NCBI RefSeq assembly: GCF_001280085.1
Contig: NZ_LGED01000001.1
Coordinates: 296,230-360,229 of the forward strand
DNA: 64,000 nt
Direction: 5' to 3'
Source: Saccharothrix sp. NRRL B-16348
GTDB taxonomy: Bacteria; Actinomycetota; Actinomycetes; Mycobacteriales; Pseudonocardiaceae
The stretch's first letter is position 1, and each line of letters opens with the position of its first letter. Of this stretch, positions 54,090 to 61,426 are shown piece by piece. Under the pieces are notes generated by a model. That model was not told where the DNA came from. It did no database searches and saw nothing but the letters and a program-made list of their open reading frames with translations. Made by a program: the position numbers and the translations under genes.

Positions 54090-54707
54090 GTGACCGCCGC
54101 AGCCAGCTCGGACGCAGACCTCATCACTGCGCACGCCGCGGGTGACCCGCACGCCTTCTCCGAGCTCGTGCGCAGGCACCGAGATCGCATGTGGGCCGTC
54201 GCGCTGCGCACGCTGCGCGACCCCGAAGAGGCCGCGGACGCGTTGCAGGAGGCGTTCATCTCGGCCTTCCGCGCCGCCGCGAGCTTCCGGGCCGAGTCCC
54301 AGGTCACGACCTGGCTGCACCGAATAGTCGTCAACGCCTGCCTCGACCGGATGCGCAGGCGACAAACCAGGCCGACCGTCCCGCTCCCCGAAGCAGGCCC
54401 CGGCGAACCGGTGGCGCCCCGGGACGCGATGGCCGAGCGCGAGACCCGCCTGGTCGTCCAGGCCGCCCTCAACGAGCTGCCGGAAGAGCAGCGCGCCCCC
54501 ATCGTGCTGGTCGACGTGGAGGGCTACTCGGTGGCCGAAACGGCCCAGCTCCTGGGCATCGCGGAGGGCACCGTGAAGTCGCGGTGCGCCCGCGGGAGGG
54601 CCAAGCTCGCCAAAGTTCTGGGACACCTCCGGAACCAGAGTGCAGATGCGAACGTCCCAATGAACGATGTGCAGGTGCAACAGGGACGTCAGTTGGAGGA
54701 ACGATGA
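54090..54707 (+). CDS. sigM: ECF RNA polymerase sigma factor SigM
   Basis: A 205-residue group 4 sigma factor. Region 2 (HAFSELVRRHRDRMWAVALRTLRDPEEAADALQEAFISAFRAAASFRAESQVTTWLHRIVVNACLD) and region 4 (LNELPEEQRAPIVLVDVEGYSVAETAQLLGIAEGTVKSRCARGRAKLAKVL) are both complete. Its position before trxB, trxA and cwlM matches mycobacterial sigM. The downstream anti-sigma gene starts within its stop (ATGA), so their levels are linked. Confidence 0.92.
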   Translation: MTAAASSDADLITAHAAGDPHAFSELVRRHRDRMWAVALRTLRDPEEAADALQEAFISAFRAAASFRAESQVTTWLHRIVVNACLDRMRRRQTRPTVPLPEAGPGEPVAPRDAMAERETRLVVQAALNELPEEQRAPIVLVDVEGYSVAETAQLLGIAEGTVKSRCARGRAKLAKVLGHLRNQSADANVPMNDVQVQQGRQLEER

Positions 54708-55462
54708 CCGGCAATGCGCGGCGTTCAGGGCCGCCGTGGTCCGTCGACCTGCTGGCTGATCTGCACGCGGGGGCTCTGGACCCGCGGACCGAGGCCGAGT
54801 TGCGGCCGCTGGTCGAGAACGACCCCGAGGCCCGCGAGATCCTCGCCGCCCTCGACGCGACGCTCGACGACCTGCACAACCTGCCGCCGATCCCCATGCC
54901 GCGCCACGTGGCCGAGCGGATCGACGCGGCCCTCGCCGACGAGGCGCGCCCGGTCGCGCCGGTGGTCGACTTCGCGCAGGCCAAGGCCCGTCGCGCCAAG
55001 CGCCTCGGCTGGGGCGCGGGGCTGCTCGCGGCGGCCGCGGTCGCCGTCGGCGTCGCCGTGGTGGCGATCCCGCGGGACAACACCGCGGGCGACAGCGTGG
55101 CGCAGCAGGACAAGACCACGAACGCGCCGGTCACCGGCAGCCTCGTGCCCCCCGGCAGCGCCGACCGGATGCCCGCCGTGCGCGGCGAGAACTTCGGCCC
55201 GGTGTTCGGCGACGTGCTCAAGGCGCAGAACTACGGACCGCTGGAGAACCAGGAGCAGCTGGCCGACTGCCTGCGCGGGGCGAACATCACCGCGGGCAAG
55301 CCGCTCGGTGTCAGCCCCATCACGTTGGACGACAAGCCGGCCGTGATGGCGATCCTGCCCGGTGGCGCCCCCGGCGCGTACCGGATCGTGGTCGTCGACC
55401 CCGGGACCTGCGGTCCGGACAACCCCGAGGGCGTCCTGGCGAACAGCACGATCGAGCCGTAG
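54704..55462 (+). CDS. Membrane anti-sigma factor of SigM
   Basis: A 252-residue protein. The cytoplasmic N-terminal domain (VDLLADLHAGALDPRTEAELRPLVENDPEAREILAALDATLDDLHNLP, residues 12-60) resembles an anti-sigma domain. One transmembrane helix is at about residues 106-124 (LGWGAGLLAAAAVAVGVAVVAI), followed by an extracytoplasmic domain with two Cys (LADCLRGANI, DPGTCGPDN). ATG 54704 follows GGAGG. Overlap with the sigM stop supports the assignment; the zinc-binding HxxxCxxC motif of ZAS anti-sigma factors is absent. Confidence 0.87.
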   Translation: MTGNARRSGPPWSVDLLADLHAGALDPRTEAELRPLVENDPEAREILAALDATLDDLHNLPPIPMPRHVAERIDAALADEARPVAPVVDFAQAKARRAKRLGWGAGLLAAAAVAVGVAVVAIPRDNTAGDSVAQQDKTTNAPVTGSLVPPGSADRMPAVRGENFGPVFGDVLKAQNYGPLENQEQLADCLRGANITAGKPLGVSPITLDDKPAVMAILPGGAPGAYRIVVVDPGTCGPDNPEGVLANSTIEP

Positions 55463-55495
55463 CGGGCCGCGTAGCCCAACTCACCTCGAAGGGGT

Positions 55496-55521
55496 GGAAT
55501 TACCGCACCCTACGATCCGTT
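55496..55521 (+). promoter_or_regulatory. SigR/SigH-type promoter of trxB (GGAAT-N18-GTT)
   Basis: GGAAT (55496-55500) and GTT (55519-55521) are separated by exactly 18 bases, the consensus for thiol-stress sigma factors of the SigR/SigH group. It lies 58 bases before the trxB start. A housekeeping-type box TACGAT (55511-55516) is inside the spacer. Confidence 0.75.
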
Positions 55522-55579
55522 GTGCGAAGTGCCGGGCCAGGGAGATCCAGGTCCCGGAAGCGACTAACGGAGGTCGAGG

Positions 55580-56578
55580 GTGTCGGACGTTCGGAACCTG
55601 ATCGTCGTGGGATCGGGGCCCGCCGGGTACACCGCGGCGGTCTACGCGGCGCGTGCCCAGCTCGAACCGCTGGTGTTCGAGGGCTCGCAGTACGGCGGCG
55701 CGCTGATGACCACGACCGAAGTCGAGAACTACCCCGGTTTCCGCGACGGCATCATGGGCCCCGACCTCATGGAGCAGATGCGGGAGCAGGCCAAGCGCTT
55801 CGGCGCCGAGCTGCGCGCGGAGGACGTCGAGGGTCTGGAGCTCGACGGCCCGGTCAAGTACGTGACCGCGAACGGCACGCGGTACGCCGCCCGTTCGGTG
55901 GTCCTGGCCATGGGCGCCGCGGCGCGCTACCTGCACGTTCCCGGTGAGCAGGAGCTGCTCGGCCGCGGCGTGTCGGCCTGCGCCACGTGCGACGGCTTCT
56001 TCTTCCGCGACCAGGACATCGCCGTGATCGGCGGCGGCGACTCGGCGATGGAGGAGGCGACCTTCCTCACCAAGTTCGCCCGGACCGTCACGATCATCCA
56101 CCGCCGCGAGGAGTTCCGCGCCTCCAAGATCATGCTGGAGCGCGCGCGGAGCAACGACAAGATCAAGTGGCTGCTGAACGCCGAGGTCGTCGAGGTGCTC
56201 GGCCAGGACGCCGGCACGGTGTCCGGCGTGAAGACCCGCGACACCCGCACCGGCGAGGTGACCGAGCACCCGTTCACGGGCTTCTTCGTCGCCATCGGCC
56301 ACGACCCCCGCAGCGAGCTGGTCAAGGGCCAGGTCGAGCTGGACGGCGAGGGCTACGTCCAGGTCGTCGGCCGCACGACTCACACGAACGTGGACGGCGT
56401 GTTCGCCGCGGGCGACCTCGTCGACCACACGTACCGCCAGGCGATCACCGCCGCCGGGTCGGGCTGCGCCGCCGCGATCGACGCGGAGCGCTGGCTCGCC
56501 GAACACGGGACCACGGAGGCCGCCGTCACCGCCGAGCACGTGGGCGGTGGCTACAGCGAGCCCGTCTCCACCAGCTGA
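55580..56578 (+). CDS. trxB: Thioredoxin-disulfide reductase
   Basis: A 332-residue flavoprotein that uses NADPH to reduce thioredoxin. FAD-binding [15 protein letters not shown] is at residues 12-26, the redox centre is CATC (in [13 protein letters not shown]), the NADPH motif is [13 protein letters not shown], and the second FAD motif is [29 protein letters not shown] 55580 follows GGAGG. It is followed after 29 bases by trxA, forming the thioredoxin operon under a probable SigR/SigH promoter. Confidence 0.96.
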   Translation: MSDVRNLIVVGSGPAGYTAAVYAARAQLEPLVFEGSQYGGALMTTTEVENYPGFRDGIMGPDLMEQMREQAKRFGAELRAEDVEGLELDGPVKYVTANGTRYAARSVVLAMGAAARYLHVPGEQELLGRGVSACATCDGFFFRDQDIAVIGGGDSAMEEATFLTKFARTVTIIHRREEFRASKIMLERARSNDKIKWLLNAEVVEVLGQDAGTVSGVKTRDTRTGEVTEHPFTGFFVAIGHDPRSELVKGQVELDGEGYVQVVGRTTHTNVDGVFAAGDLVDHTYRQAITAAGSGCAAAIDAERWLAEHGTTEAAVTAEHVGGGYSEPVSTS

Positions 56579-56607
56579 ACCCACCTTTCCCGAGGGAGAA
56601 ACACGAC

Positions 56608-56934
56608 ATGGCAGGCACCCCCGTGGTCACGTCCGCTAAGACGTTCGTCGATGACGTCCTGACCAGTGAGAAGCCGGTTCTGGTCGACTTCTGGGCCGCC
56701 TGGTGCGGCCCGTGCAAGATGGTCGCGCCGGTGCTCGATGAAATCGCCGCCGAGAACGCCGACAAGATCACCATCGCGAAGCTCGACATCGACGCCCACC
56801 CGTCGATCGCGAGGGACTACCAGGTCATGTCGATCCCGACCCTGATCCTGTTCCAGGGCGGCAAGCCGGTGAAGCAGATCGTCGGCGCCAAGCCGAAGGC
56901 CGCGCTGCTCAAGGACCTGTCCGACGTCCTCTGA
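56608..56934 (+). CDS. trxA: Thioredoxin
   Basis: A 108-residue thioredoxin. The active site is WCGPC in VDFWAAWCGPCKMVAPVLDEIA, and the cis-Pro loop is MSIPTLILFQGGKPVKQIVGA. It reduces cytoplasmic protein disulfides and is recycled by TrxB encoded just upstream. ATG 56608 is preceded by GAGGGAG. A strong hairpin follows the gene. Confidence 0.96.
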   Translation: MAGTPVVTSAKTFVDDVLTSEKPVLVDFWAAWCGPCKMVAPVLDEIAAENADKITIAKLDIDAHPSIARDYQVMSIPTLILFQGGKPVKQIVGAKPKAALLKDLSDVL

Positions 56935-56948
56935 GTGCAACCGAACCA

Positions 56949-56985
56949 GTGGCCCGTCCGTCTTCAGAGGAGACGGGCGGGTCAC
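56949..56985 (+). terminator. Hairpin terminator after trxA
   Basis: Arms 56949-56963 and 56971-56985 pair over 15 bases with two G-U pairs, around a 7-base loop. It ends 120 bases before cwlM and separates the redox operon from it. Confidence 0.8.
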
Positions 56986-57104
56986 TCGTTTGTGGACGGG
57001 TGACCACTCGCAGTAGCCCCGTCCGTGGCATCCGCGCGAGCAAGGCACAATAGGTCGTCAAGTTCGCGTCGACGGATGTCGGCGCCTTAGTGAGCGAGGG
57101 GTGC

Positions 57105-58247
57105 ATGCTGCTACTCCGCCGCGGGGATTTCGGTCCGGACGTCGCCGAGGTCAGGGCAACGCTGACGAAGCTCGGTCTGCTGTCCGACCCGCAGCCGTCC
57201 CAGGTGTTCGACCTGCCGGTCGAGCACGCGGTGCGCGCGTTCCAGCAGCAGCGGGGTCTCATCACCGACGGCCTCGTCGGCCCCGCCACCTACCGCGCCC
57301 TGCGCGACGCGACGTACCGGCTCGGCGACCGCCCGCTCGCGTTCCTCATGGCGCAGCCGGTGACCGGTGACGACGTGTTCGCGTTGCAGGAGCGCCTGCT
57401 GGAACTGGGTTACGACGCCGGTCGGGCCAACGGCGAGTTCGGTCAGCAGACCGAGCAGGCGCTGCGGAGCTTCCAGCGCGACTACGGCCTGATCGTCGAC
57501 GGCATGTGCGGCCCCGACACGGTCCGCGCGCTGCGCCAGCTGCAGCCCAAGGTGCGCGGCGGCCGGCCGGTGTTCCTGCGCGAGCAGGAGCGGGTCCGCC
57601 GGGCCGGGCCGAGGCTGTCCGGCAAGCGGATCATCATCGACCCGGGTCACGGCGGCGAGGACCGCGGCGTCGTGGTCGACGGCGTGGCCGAGGCCGACGT
57701 CATGCTCGACCTGGCCAGGCTCCTCGAGGGCAAGATGGCCGCCACCGGCATGGAGGCCCTGCTCACGCGCGGGCCGAACCACAACCCGGACGAGGGTGAG
57801 CGGGCGCGGTTCGCGAACGAGGCGGGCGCCGACCTGATCCTGTCCCTGCACGCCGACCGCAACGCGTCGCCCTTGGCATCCGGTGTGGCGACGTTCCACT
57901 TCGGGACGGGCAACGGCACGTCGTCCACGGTCGGCGAGGCGCTGGCCGGGTTCATCCAGCGCGAGATCGTCGCGCGCACCGGCCTGCTTGACTGCCGCAC
58001 GCACCCGAAGACCTGGGACATGCTCCGGATGACCCGCTGCACGGCGGTCCGCGTCGAGGTCGGCTACCTGACCAACGCGGGCGACCGGCAGCGGCTGGCG
58101 AACCCGTCGTTCCGCGACGTGGTCGCCGAGGGCATCCTGGTCGCGGTGAAGCGCCTGTACCTGCTGGGCAAGGACGACCAGCCGACCGGCACGTTCACCA
58201 TGGACGACCTGCTGCGGCACGAGGTGGCCACCGGCAAGATCCGCTGA
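57105..58247 (+). CDS. cwlM: CwlM-like N-acetylmuramoyl-L-alanine amidase homologue, cytoplasmic
   Basis: A 380-residue protein with two peptidoglycan-binding domains (about residues 1-70 and 75-150) and an Amidase_3 domain from about 175. There is no signal peptide. Zinc ligands look intact: His in IIIDPGHGGEDRG, Glu in VAEADVMLDLA and His in ILSLHADRNASP, with catalytic Glu in RVEVGYLTN. In M. tuberculosis CwlM the first His is Arg and the second is lost, and the protein is a regulator of MurA. ATG 57105 follows GAGGGG; GTG 57090 is an alternative. The gene order (trxA-cwlM) supports the name. Confidence 0.92.
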   Translation: MLLLRRGDFGPDVAEVRATLTKLGLLSDPQPSQVFDLPVEHAVRAFQQQRGLITDGLVGPATYRALRDATYRLGDRPLAFLMAQPVTGDDVFALQERLLELGYDAGRANGEFGQQTEQALRSFQRDYGLIVDGMCGPDTVRALRQLQPKVRGGRPVFLREQERVRRAGPRLSGKRIIIDPGHGGEDRGVVVDGVAEADVMLDLARLLEGKMAATGMEALLTRGPNHNPDEGERARFANEAGADLILSLHADRNASPLASGVATFHFGTGNGTSSTVGEALAGFIQREIVARTGLLDCRTHPKTWDMLRMTRCTAVRVEVGYLTNAGDRQRLANPSFRDVVAEGILVAVKRLYLLGKDDQPTGTFTMDDLLRHEVATGKIR

Positions 58248-58287
58248 CCGGCCTCGGCACGCGTGCAGCGACCTTGCACACTTGCCA

Positions 58288-58309
58288 GAACTTCTGAAAA
58301 AGTTCAGAA
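58288..58309. promoter_or_regulatory. Overlapping palindromes upstream of the toxin-antitoxin pair
   Basis: TTCTGAA-AAAG-TTCAGAA (58292-58309) and GAACTT-CTGAAA-AAGTTC (58288-58305) are perfect inverted repeats that overlap. They lie 8 bases before the antitoxin ATG in an AT-rich patch, which fits autoregulation by an antitoxin or toxin-antitoxin complex. Confidence 0.65.
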
Positions 58310-58317
58310 TTGAGTCC

Positions 58318-58776
58318 ATGACGACCGAGGTGCAGTGGAGCCAGCTCCAGCGCGACCCGAAGAGCGTCGCCGCCCTCGCCGACGAAGGTGACGTCAGAGT
58401 CCGCCGCCGTGACGGTGCGGACCTGCTGCTGACCAGGGAAGACCGTGTGCTGTCCGCGTCGGAGGGCTCCGTCGCGGCGGCACGGGCGCTGAGGAACGTG
58501 TTGGCGCACTTGCCACACGACGTCGCCGCTAACGCGTTGCTGGACGAGTTCCCGTGGGTGGACGTCCTGCCGGACGACGAGAAGGCCGAGTTCGTGGCGG
58601 ATTTCGCACGTGCGTTCCAGGCATCCGCCGAGTTGGGCGAGTGGTCGGTGTTGGCCCAGACGGTGCGCGAGTGGCGGAGCACTGCGGCCATCCACGCGGA
58701 TCCCGTCCTGGCCGCTCAACTCACCGGCCCGGTGGACGGTGACTTCGGGCCCGTTCCGGCCCCGACCGAAAGCTGA
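58318..58776 (+). CDS. Phd/YefM-like antitoxin
   Basis: A 152-residue protein. Residues 1-42 (TEVQWSQLQRDPKSVAALADEGDVRVRRRDGADLLLTRE) fit the Phd/YefM DNA-binding fold, which serves as an antitoxin and autorepressor. The remaining acidic helical part (WVDVLPDDEKAEFVADFARAFQASAELGEWSVLAQTVREWRSTA) would cover the toxin. ATG 58318 lies just after two palindromes. The gene pair sits between cwlM and the ArsR-type gene, a place that is usually occupied by core genes, so it is probably an insertion. Confidence 0.78.
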   Translation: MTTEVQWSQLQRDPKSVAALADEGDVRVRRRDGADLLLTREDRVLSASEGSVAAARALRNVLAHLPHDVAANALLDEFPWVDVLPDDEKAEFVADFARAFQASAELGEWSVLAQTVREWRSTAAIHADPVLAAQLTGPVDGDFGPVPAPTES

Positions 58777-58803
58777 GGCATACCCGCGAAACGCGGTGAT
58801 CGA

Positions 58804-59133
58804 GTGGCCCCTCCTGGCCGGCCCGGACACTGGGAAGCACGGTTCGCCACCTCCGAGGCGGCCAAAGGTTGGGAAGAGCTCTGCCAGTCCGCTCGGTCGA
58901 ACACCTGGGATGCCTGGGTCGTGCTCACCGAGCGTCCCACCGCACCGGAGAACCCAGCACGACAGCACAGGCTCAAAGGCAGGTACGGCAGCCGGGAGAT
59001 CGCTGGACGAACGCTCGTCCAGTGGCAGTACGAGGTCACGGCCGGGGGTCGAATCTGGTACTGCCCGGACGTGGACAAGCGCATCGTCTGGATCATGTCA
59101 GCGGGTACCGGCCACCCCAAGGGCACCGAGTAG
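58804..59133 (+). CDS. RelE/ParE-like toxin
   Basis: A 109-residue protein. The C-terminal half (LKGRYGSREIAGRTLVQWQYEVTAGGRIWYCPDVDKRIVWIMSAGTGHPKGTE) has the strand order and Arg-rich pattern of the RelE/ParE fold, whose members cleave ribosome-bound mRNA or poison gyrase. About 21 percent of wobble positions are A or T, far more than in flanking genes, which suggests recent acquisition. GTG 58804 lies 27 bases after the antitoxin stop. It is the probable partner of that antitoxin. Confidence 0.7.
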   Translation: MAPPGRPGHWEARFATSEAAKGWEELCQSARSNTWDAWVVLTERPTAPENPARQHRLKGRYGSREIAGRTLVQWQYEVTAGGRIWYCPDVDKRIVWIMSAGTGHPKGTE

Positions 59134-59137
59134 GGGC

Positions 59138-59362
59138 CTACCAGTCCGTCAGCACGTCCAGCACCTCGGCCACGGCGTCCTCGTCGTCCGCCCGGTTCTG
59201 GGCGCGGAGGTCGAGCATCAGGTCGGTCAGCTCGTCGACCAGGTGCTCGGCCGTGATGCCCTCGGCCTGCCACCCGTCGAGCAGTGTGCGAATCTTCACG
59301 AAGTCCCGCGAGCCTTCGATGATCGCGAGTACTTTGCCCTGGATCTCGACACCCACGTCCAC
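59138..59362 (-). CDS. Small hypothetical protein (74 aa)
   Basis: A small acidic, largely helical protein (VEIQGKVLAIIEGSRDFVKIRTLLDGWQAEGITAEHLVDELTDLMLDLRAQNRADDEDAVAEVLDVLTDW). GTG 59362 follows a TAAGAT -10 box by 6 bases, so it is probably leaderless. It is convergent with the toxin gene (4 bases apart) and divergent from the next gene (40 bases). No family recognised. Confidence 0.7.
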   Translation of the reverse strand: MDVGVEIQGKVLAIIEGSRDFVKIRTLLDGWQAEGITAEHLVDELTDLMLDLRAQNRADDEDAVAEVLDVLTDW

Positions 59363-59402
59363 GAGTCGATCTTATTGGTCGGCGCCGCCGGTGAGGAGCA
59401 CG

Positions 59403-59822
59403 ATGGAGTTCTACCGCCTCGAACCCGAGGTCGCCGGCGTGTTGGGCGAGGGGACCGTGATCGACGCCGCCGCCCACCCGCCGCGCATCGAAGCGGTGCA
59501 CTACGAGATCAGCGACTGGGCGGGCGACGACCTGATCGAGGCGTTCCCCGTCTACCTCGTCACCGACGACCTGGCCGACACGCTGGTCGACAGCGGCCTG
59601 GACGCGTTCCGCATCCGCCGCGCCACCGTGACCCTCTCGGACGAGGCGCAGGAGCTGCTGGAGGGCAAGGAGCTGCCCACGTTCCACTGGCTCGAGGTGA
59701 CCGGGCAGGCGGGCGTGGACGACCTCGGCGTCACCGACCAGGGCCAGCTCGTCGTCAGCGAGCAGGCGCTCGACCTCATCCAGGGCGGCACGCTGGAGAA
59801 CTGCGAGATCGACCGCTTCTAA
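59403..59822 (+). CDS. Conserved hypothetical protein, possibly immunity-type
   Basis: A 139-residue protein with GAGGAG 6 bases before ATG. It has a mixed alpha/beta pattern (EFYRLEPEVAGVLGEGTVIDAAAHPP, DDLIEAFPVYLVTDDLADTLVDSGLDAFRIRRATV, LPTFHWLEVTG, QLVVSEQALDLI) like immunity-type proteins that are scattered through actinomycetes. I cannot confirm a family. It overlaps the stop of the convergent ArsR-type gene by 4 bases. Confidence 0.7.
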   Translation: MEFYRLEPEVAGVLGEGTVIDAAAHPPRIEAVHYEISDWAGDDLIEAFPVYLVTDDLADTLVDSGLDAFRIRRATVTLSDEAQELLEGKELPTFHWLEVTGQAGVDDLGVTDQGQLVVSEQALDLIQGGTLENCEIDRF

Positions 59823-60577
59823 CCGGAGTGCGCGGGCATCTCCCACGGGAGGCCCGGCAGCACGTGCCCGGTCTCCAGCAGCGACTTCAGGTTCGACAGC
59901 ACGGCCGCCCAGCCGGACGCCGCCTGCGCGCGTTCCGCGTCGTCGGCCAGACCGGTGTGCGTCACGGTCAGCCGCACGATCTCGCCGTACGGGTCGATGC
60001 GGAACGTCACCGTGGACGTCACGGCCGGCTCCGCCGGGTCGGCCCACGTGGTCACCAGGCGGCGCGGCGGGTCGGCCTCGACGACCTGGCCCACCACGTC
60101 GTCCACGTCCGTGCCGTCCACGCGCCGGTGCGCCCACGGTGAGCCCACCTGCCAGTCCGAGACGTTGCGGTGGCCCCAGTACTGCGCCGTCACGTCCGCG
60201 TCCGTCAGGGCCTGCCACACCCGTTCGGGCGTGCTCTCGATGTAGGTCACGTACACGAATTCCGGCTTCACCGGTTCCTCCGCTCGTCGTTTCACGTCGC
60301 TGAGCAGCCGCAACCGCGGCCGTTCGAACTTGTCGATCCACCGCTCCTGCACCTCGTGCAGCGGCACCGGGTTGAGGTAGTGCAACTTCTCCCGGCCGCG
60401 GCGCGTGGTGGTGACCAGGTTCGCCGCCTCCAGCACGGCCAGGTGCTGGGTGACGGACTGCCTGGTCATGCCCAACCGGGCGCACAGCTCGCCGAGGGTC
60501 TGGCCGTTCTCCTCGTGCAGGCGGTCCAGCAGGTAGCGGCGGGTCTCGTCGGCCAGGGCTTTGAACACCTTGTCCAC
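59819..60577 (-). CDS. ArsR-type HTH fused to SRPBCC (AHSA1-like) domain
   Basis: A 252-residue fusion. Residues 1-90 are an ArsR winged helix (VFKALADETRRYLLDRLHEENGQTLGELCARLGMTRQSVTQHLAVLEAANLVTTTRRGREKLHYLNPVPL). Residues about 105-240 form an AHSA1-type START/SRPBCC domain (YVTYIESTPERVWQALTDADVTAQYWGHRN) that would bind a hydrophobic ligand. No metal-binding Cys is visible in the HTH helices. GTG 60577 was chosen over ATG 60607 because an operator palindrome covers the intervening DNA and the ArsR fold begins at this Val. Confidence 0.88.
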   Translation of the reverse strand: MDKVFKALADETRRYLLDRLHEENGQTLGELCARLGMTRQSVTQHLAVLEAANLVTTTRRGREKLHYLNPVPLHEVQERWIDKFERPRLRLLSDVKRRAEEPVKPEFVYVTYIESTPERVWQALTDADVTAQYWGHRNVSDWQVGSPWAHRRVDGTDVDDVVGQVVEADPPRRLVTTWADPAEPAVTSTVTFRIDPYGEIVRLTVTHTGLADDAERAQAASGWAAVLSNLKSLLETGHVLPGLPWEMPAHSG

Positions 60578-60587
60578 ACCGCACGTT

Positions 60588-60607
60588 ATGCAGGCAATTA
60601 CCTGCAT
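60588..60607. promoter_or_regulatory. Palindromic operator of the ArsR-type gene
   Basis: ATGCAGG and CCTGCAT form perfect 7-base arms around a 6-base centre, CAATTA. The site ends 11 bases before GTG 60577 and overlaps a TAACGT -10-like box read on the minus strand, so binding would block transcription of the gene itself. Confidence 0.65.
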
Positions 60608-60646
60608 GTCAACCCGCGCGAAAGAACCCGCAGGTCACAGGGGGTT

Positions 60647-61282
60647 TCACACAGGCTTGAAACTGGGCTCCGCCGCGGTCGACACCGACACCGAGCTGAG
60701 CAGGCGCTCCAACGCCGCCTCCACGTCTTCCTTCCACGAAGACGCGCTGCGCAGCTCCAGCCGCAACCGCGGCCAGCGGGGGTGGGGGCGCACCGTCTTG
60801 AAGCCGACCTGCAGCAGGAAGTCGGCCGGCGTGACGCAACCCGGCCCGTCGACCTCCGGCCGGTTGTCGCCGAACGCCTCGATCGCCTTCACGCCACGAC
60901 GCGTGAGGTCCTTGGCCACCGACTGCACCAGCACCCGCCCGAGACCGCCACCGCGGAACTCCGGCAACACCTCGAGCCCGGTCATCAGCACGGCGTCAGG
61001 GCTGGCGGGGGAGGTGGGGAACGCCAACGACCTCGGCACGGCCGCGGGAGGCGCGTAGAACACGGAGCCGGCGGGAATCCCGTCCAGGTAGATGATCCGA
61101 CCGCAGGAACCCCACTCCAACAGCACGCTGGAGACCCAGGCCTCCTTCTCGAACTCGGTGTCCCCGAATTCCTCGGCCTGCTCCTTCAGGTGGGGCGCGA
61201 GCTCCCAGAACACGCAGGTCCGACTGTGCTTGGAGAGGTGCTCCAGGTTGTCCAAGGTGACGCCCACGACACGACGCGACAC
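60647..61282 (-). CDS. GNAT-family acetyltransferase
   Basis: A 211-residue N-acetyltransferase. The acetyl-CoA-binding motif is VLPEFRGGGLGRVLVQSVAKDL. A conserved front segment RRVVGVTLDNLEHLSKHSRTCVFWEL and a C-terminal PADFLLQVGFKTVRPHPRWPRLRLEL are typical of the GNAT protein found between cwlM and the aminotransferase in actinobacteria. GTG 61282 was chosen because GGAGG lies 5 bases upstream. The acceptor is unknown. Confidence 0.9.
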   Translation of the reverse strand: MSRRVVGVTLDNLEHLSKHSRTCVFWELAPHLKEQAEEFGDTEFEKEAWVSSVLLEWGSCGRIIYLDGIPAGSVFYAPPAAVPRSLAFPTSPASPDAVLMTGLEVLPEFRGGGLGRVLVQSVAKDLTRRGVKAIEAFGDNRPEVDGPGCVTPADFLLQVGFKTVRPHPRWPRLRLELRSASSWKEDVEAALERLLSSVSVSTAAEPSFKPV

Positions 61283-61426
61283 CCGGACCTCCAAGCCCCC
61301 GAACACATCCCCTCACGAGGATAGGCGGATGTGACCCCCGCCCGGAAGGCAGATGCCCCGAACGGGACGGCCGTTACACTCGGGCGGGAACAAACCCGCC
61401 GGTAACAGCCACCTACGGAGTTTCCC

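Noticed and set aside
54901..54913. Second parS candidate GCCACGTGGC
   Set aside because: It is palindromic but lacks the flanking GTT/AAC of parS; similar sites occur elsewhere (for example near 36507) as expected in G/C-rich coding DNA.
60570..60578. Exact actinobacterial DnaA box TTGTCCACA
   Set aside because: A single 9-mer is expected about once by chance in a window this size, and no cluster of boxes surrounds it.
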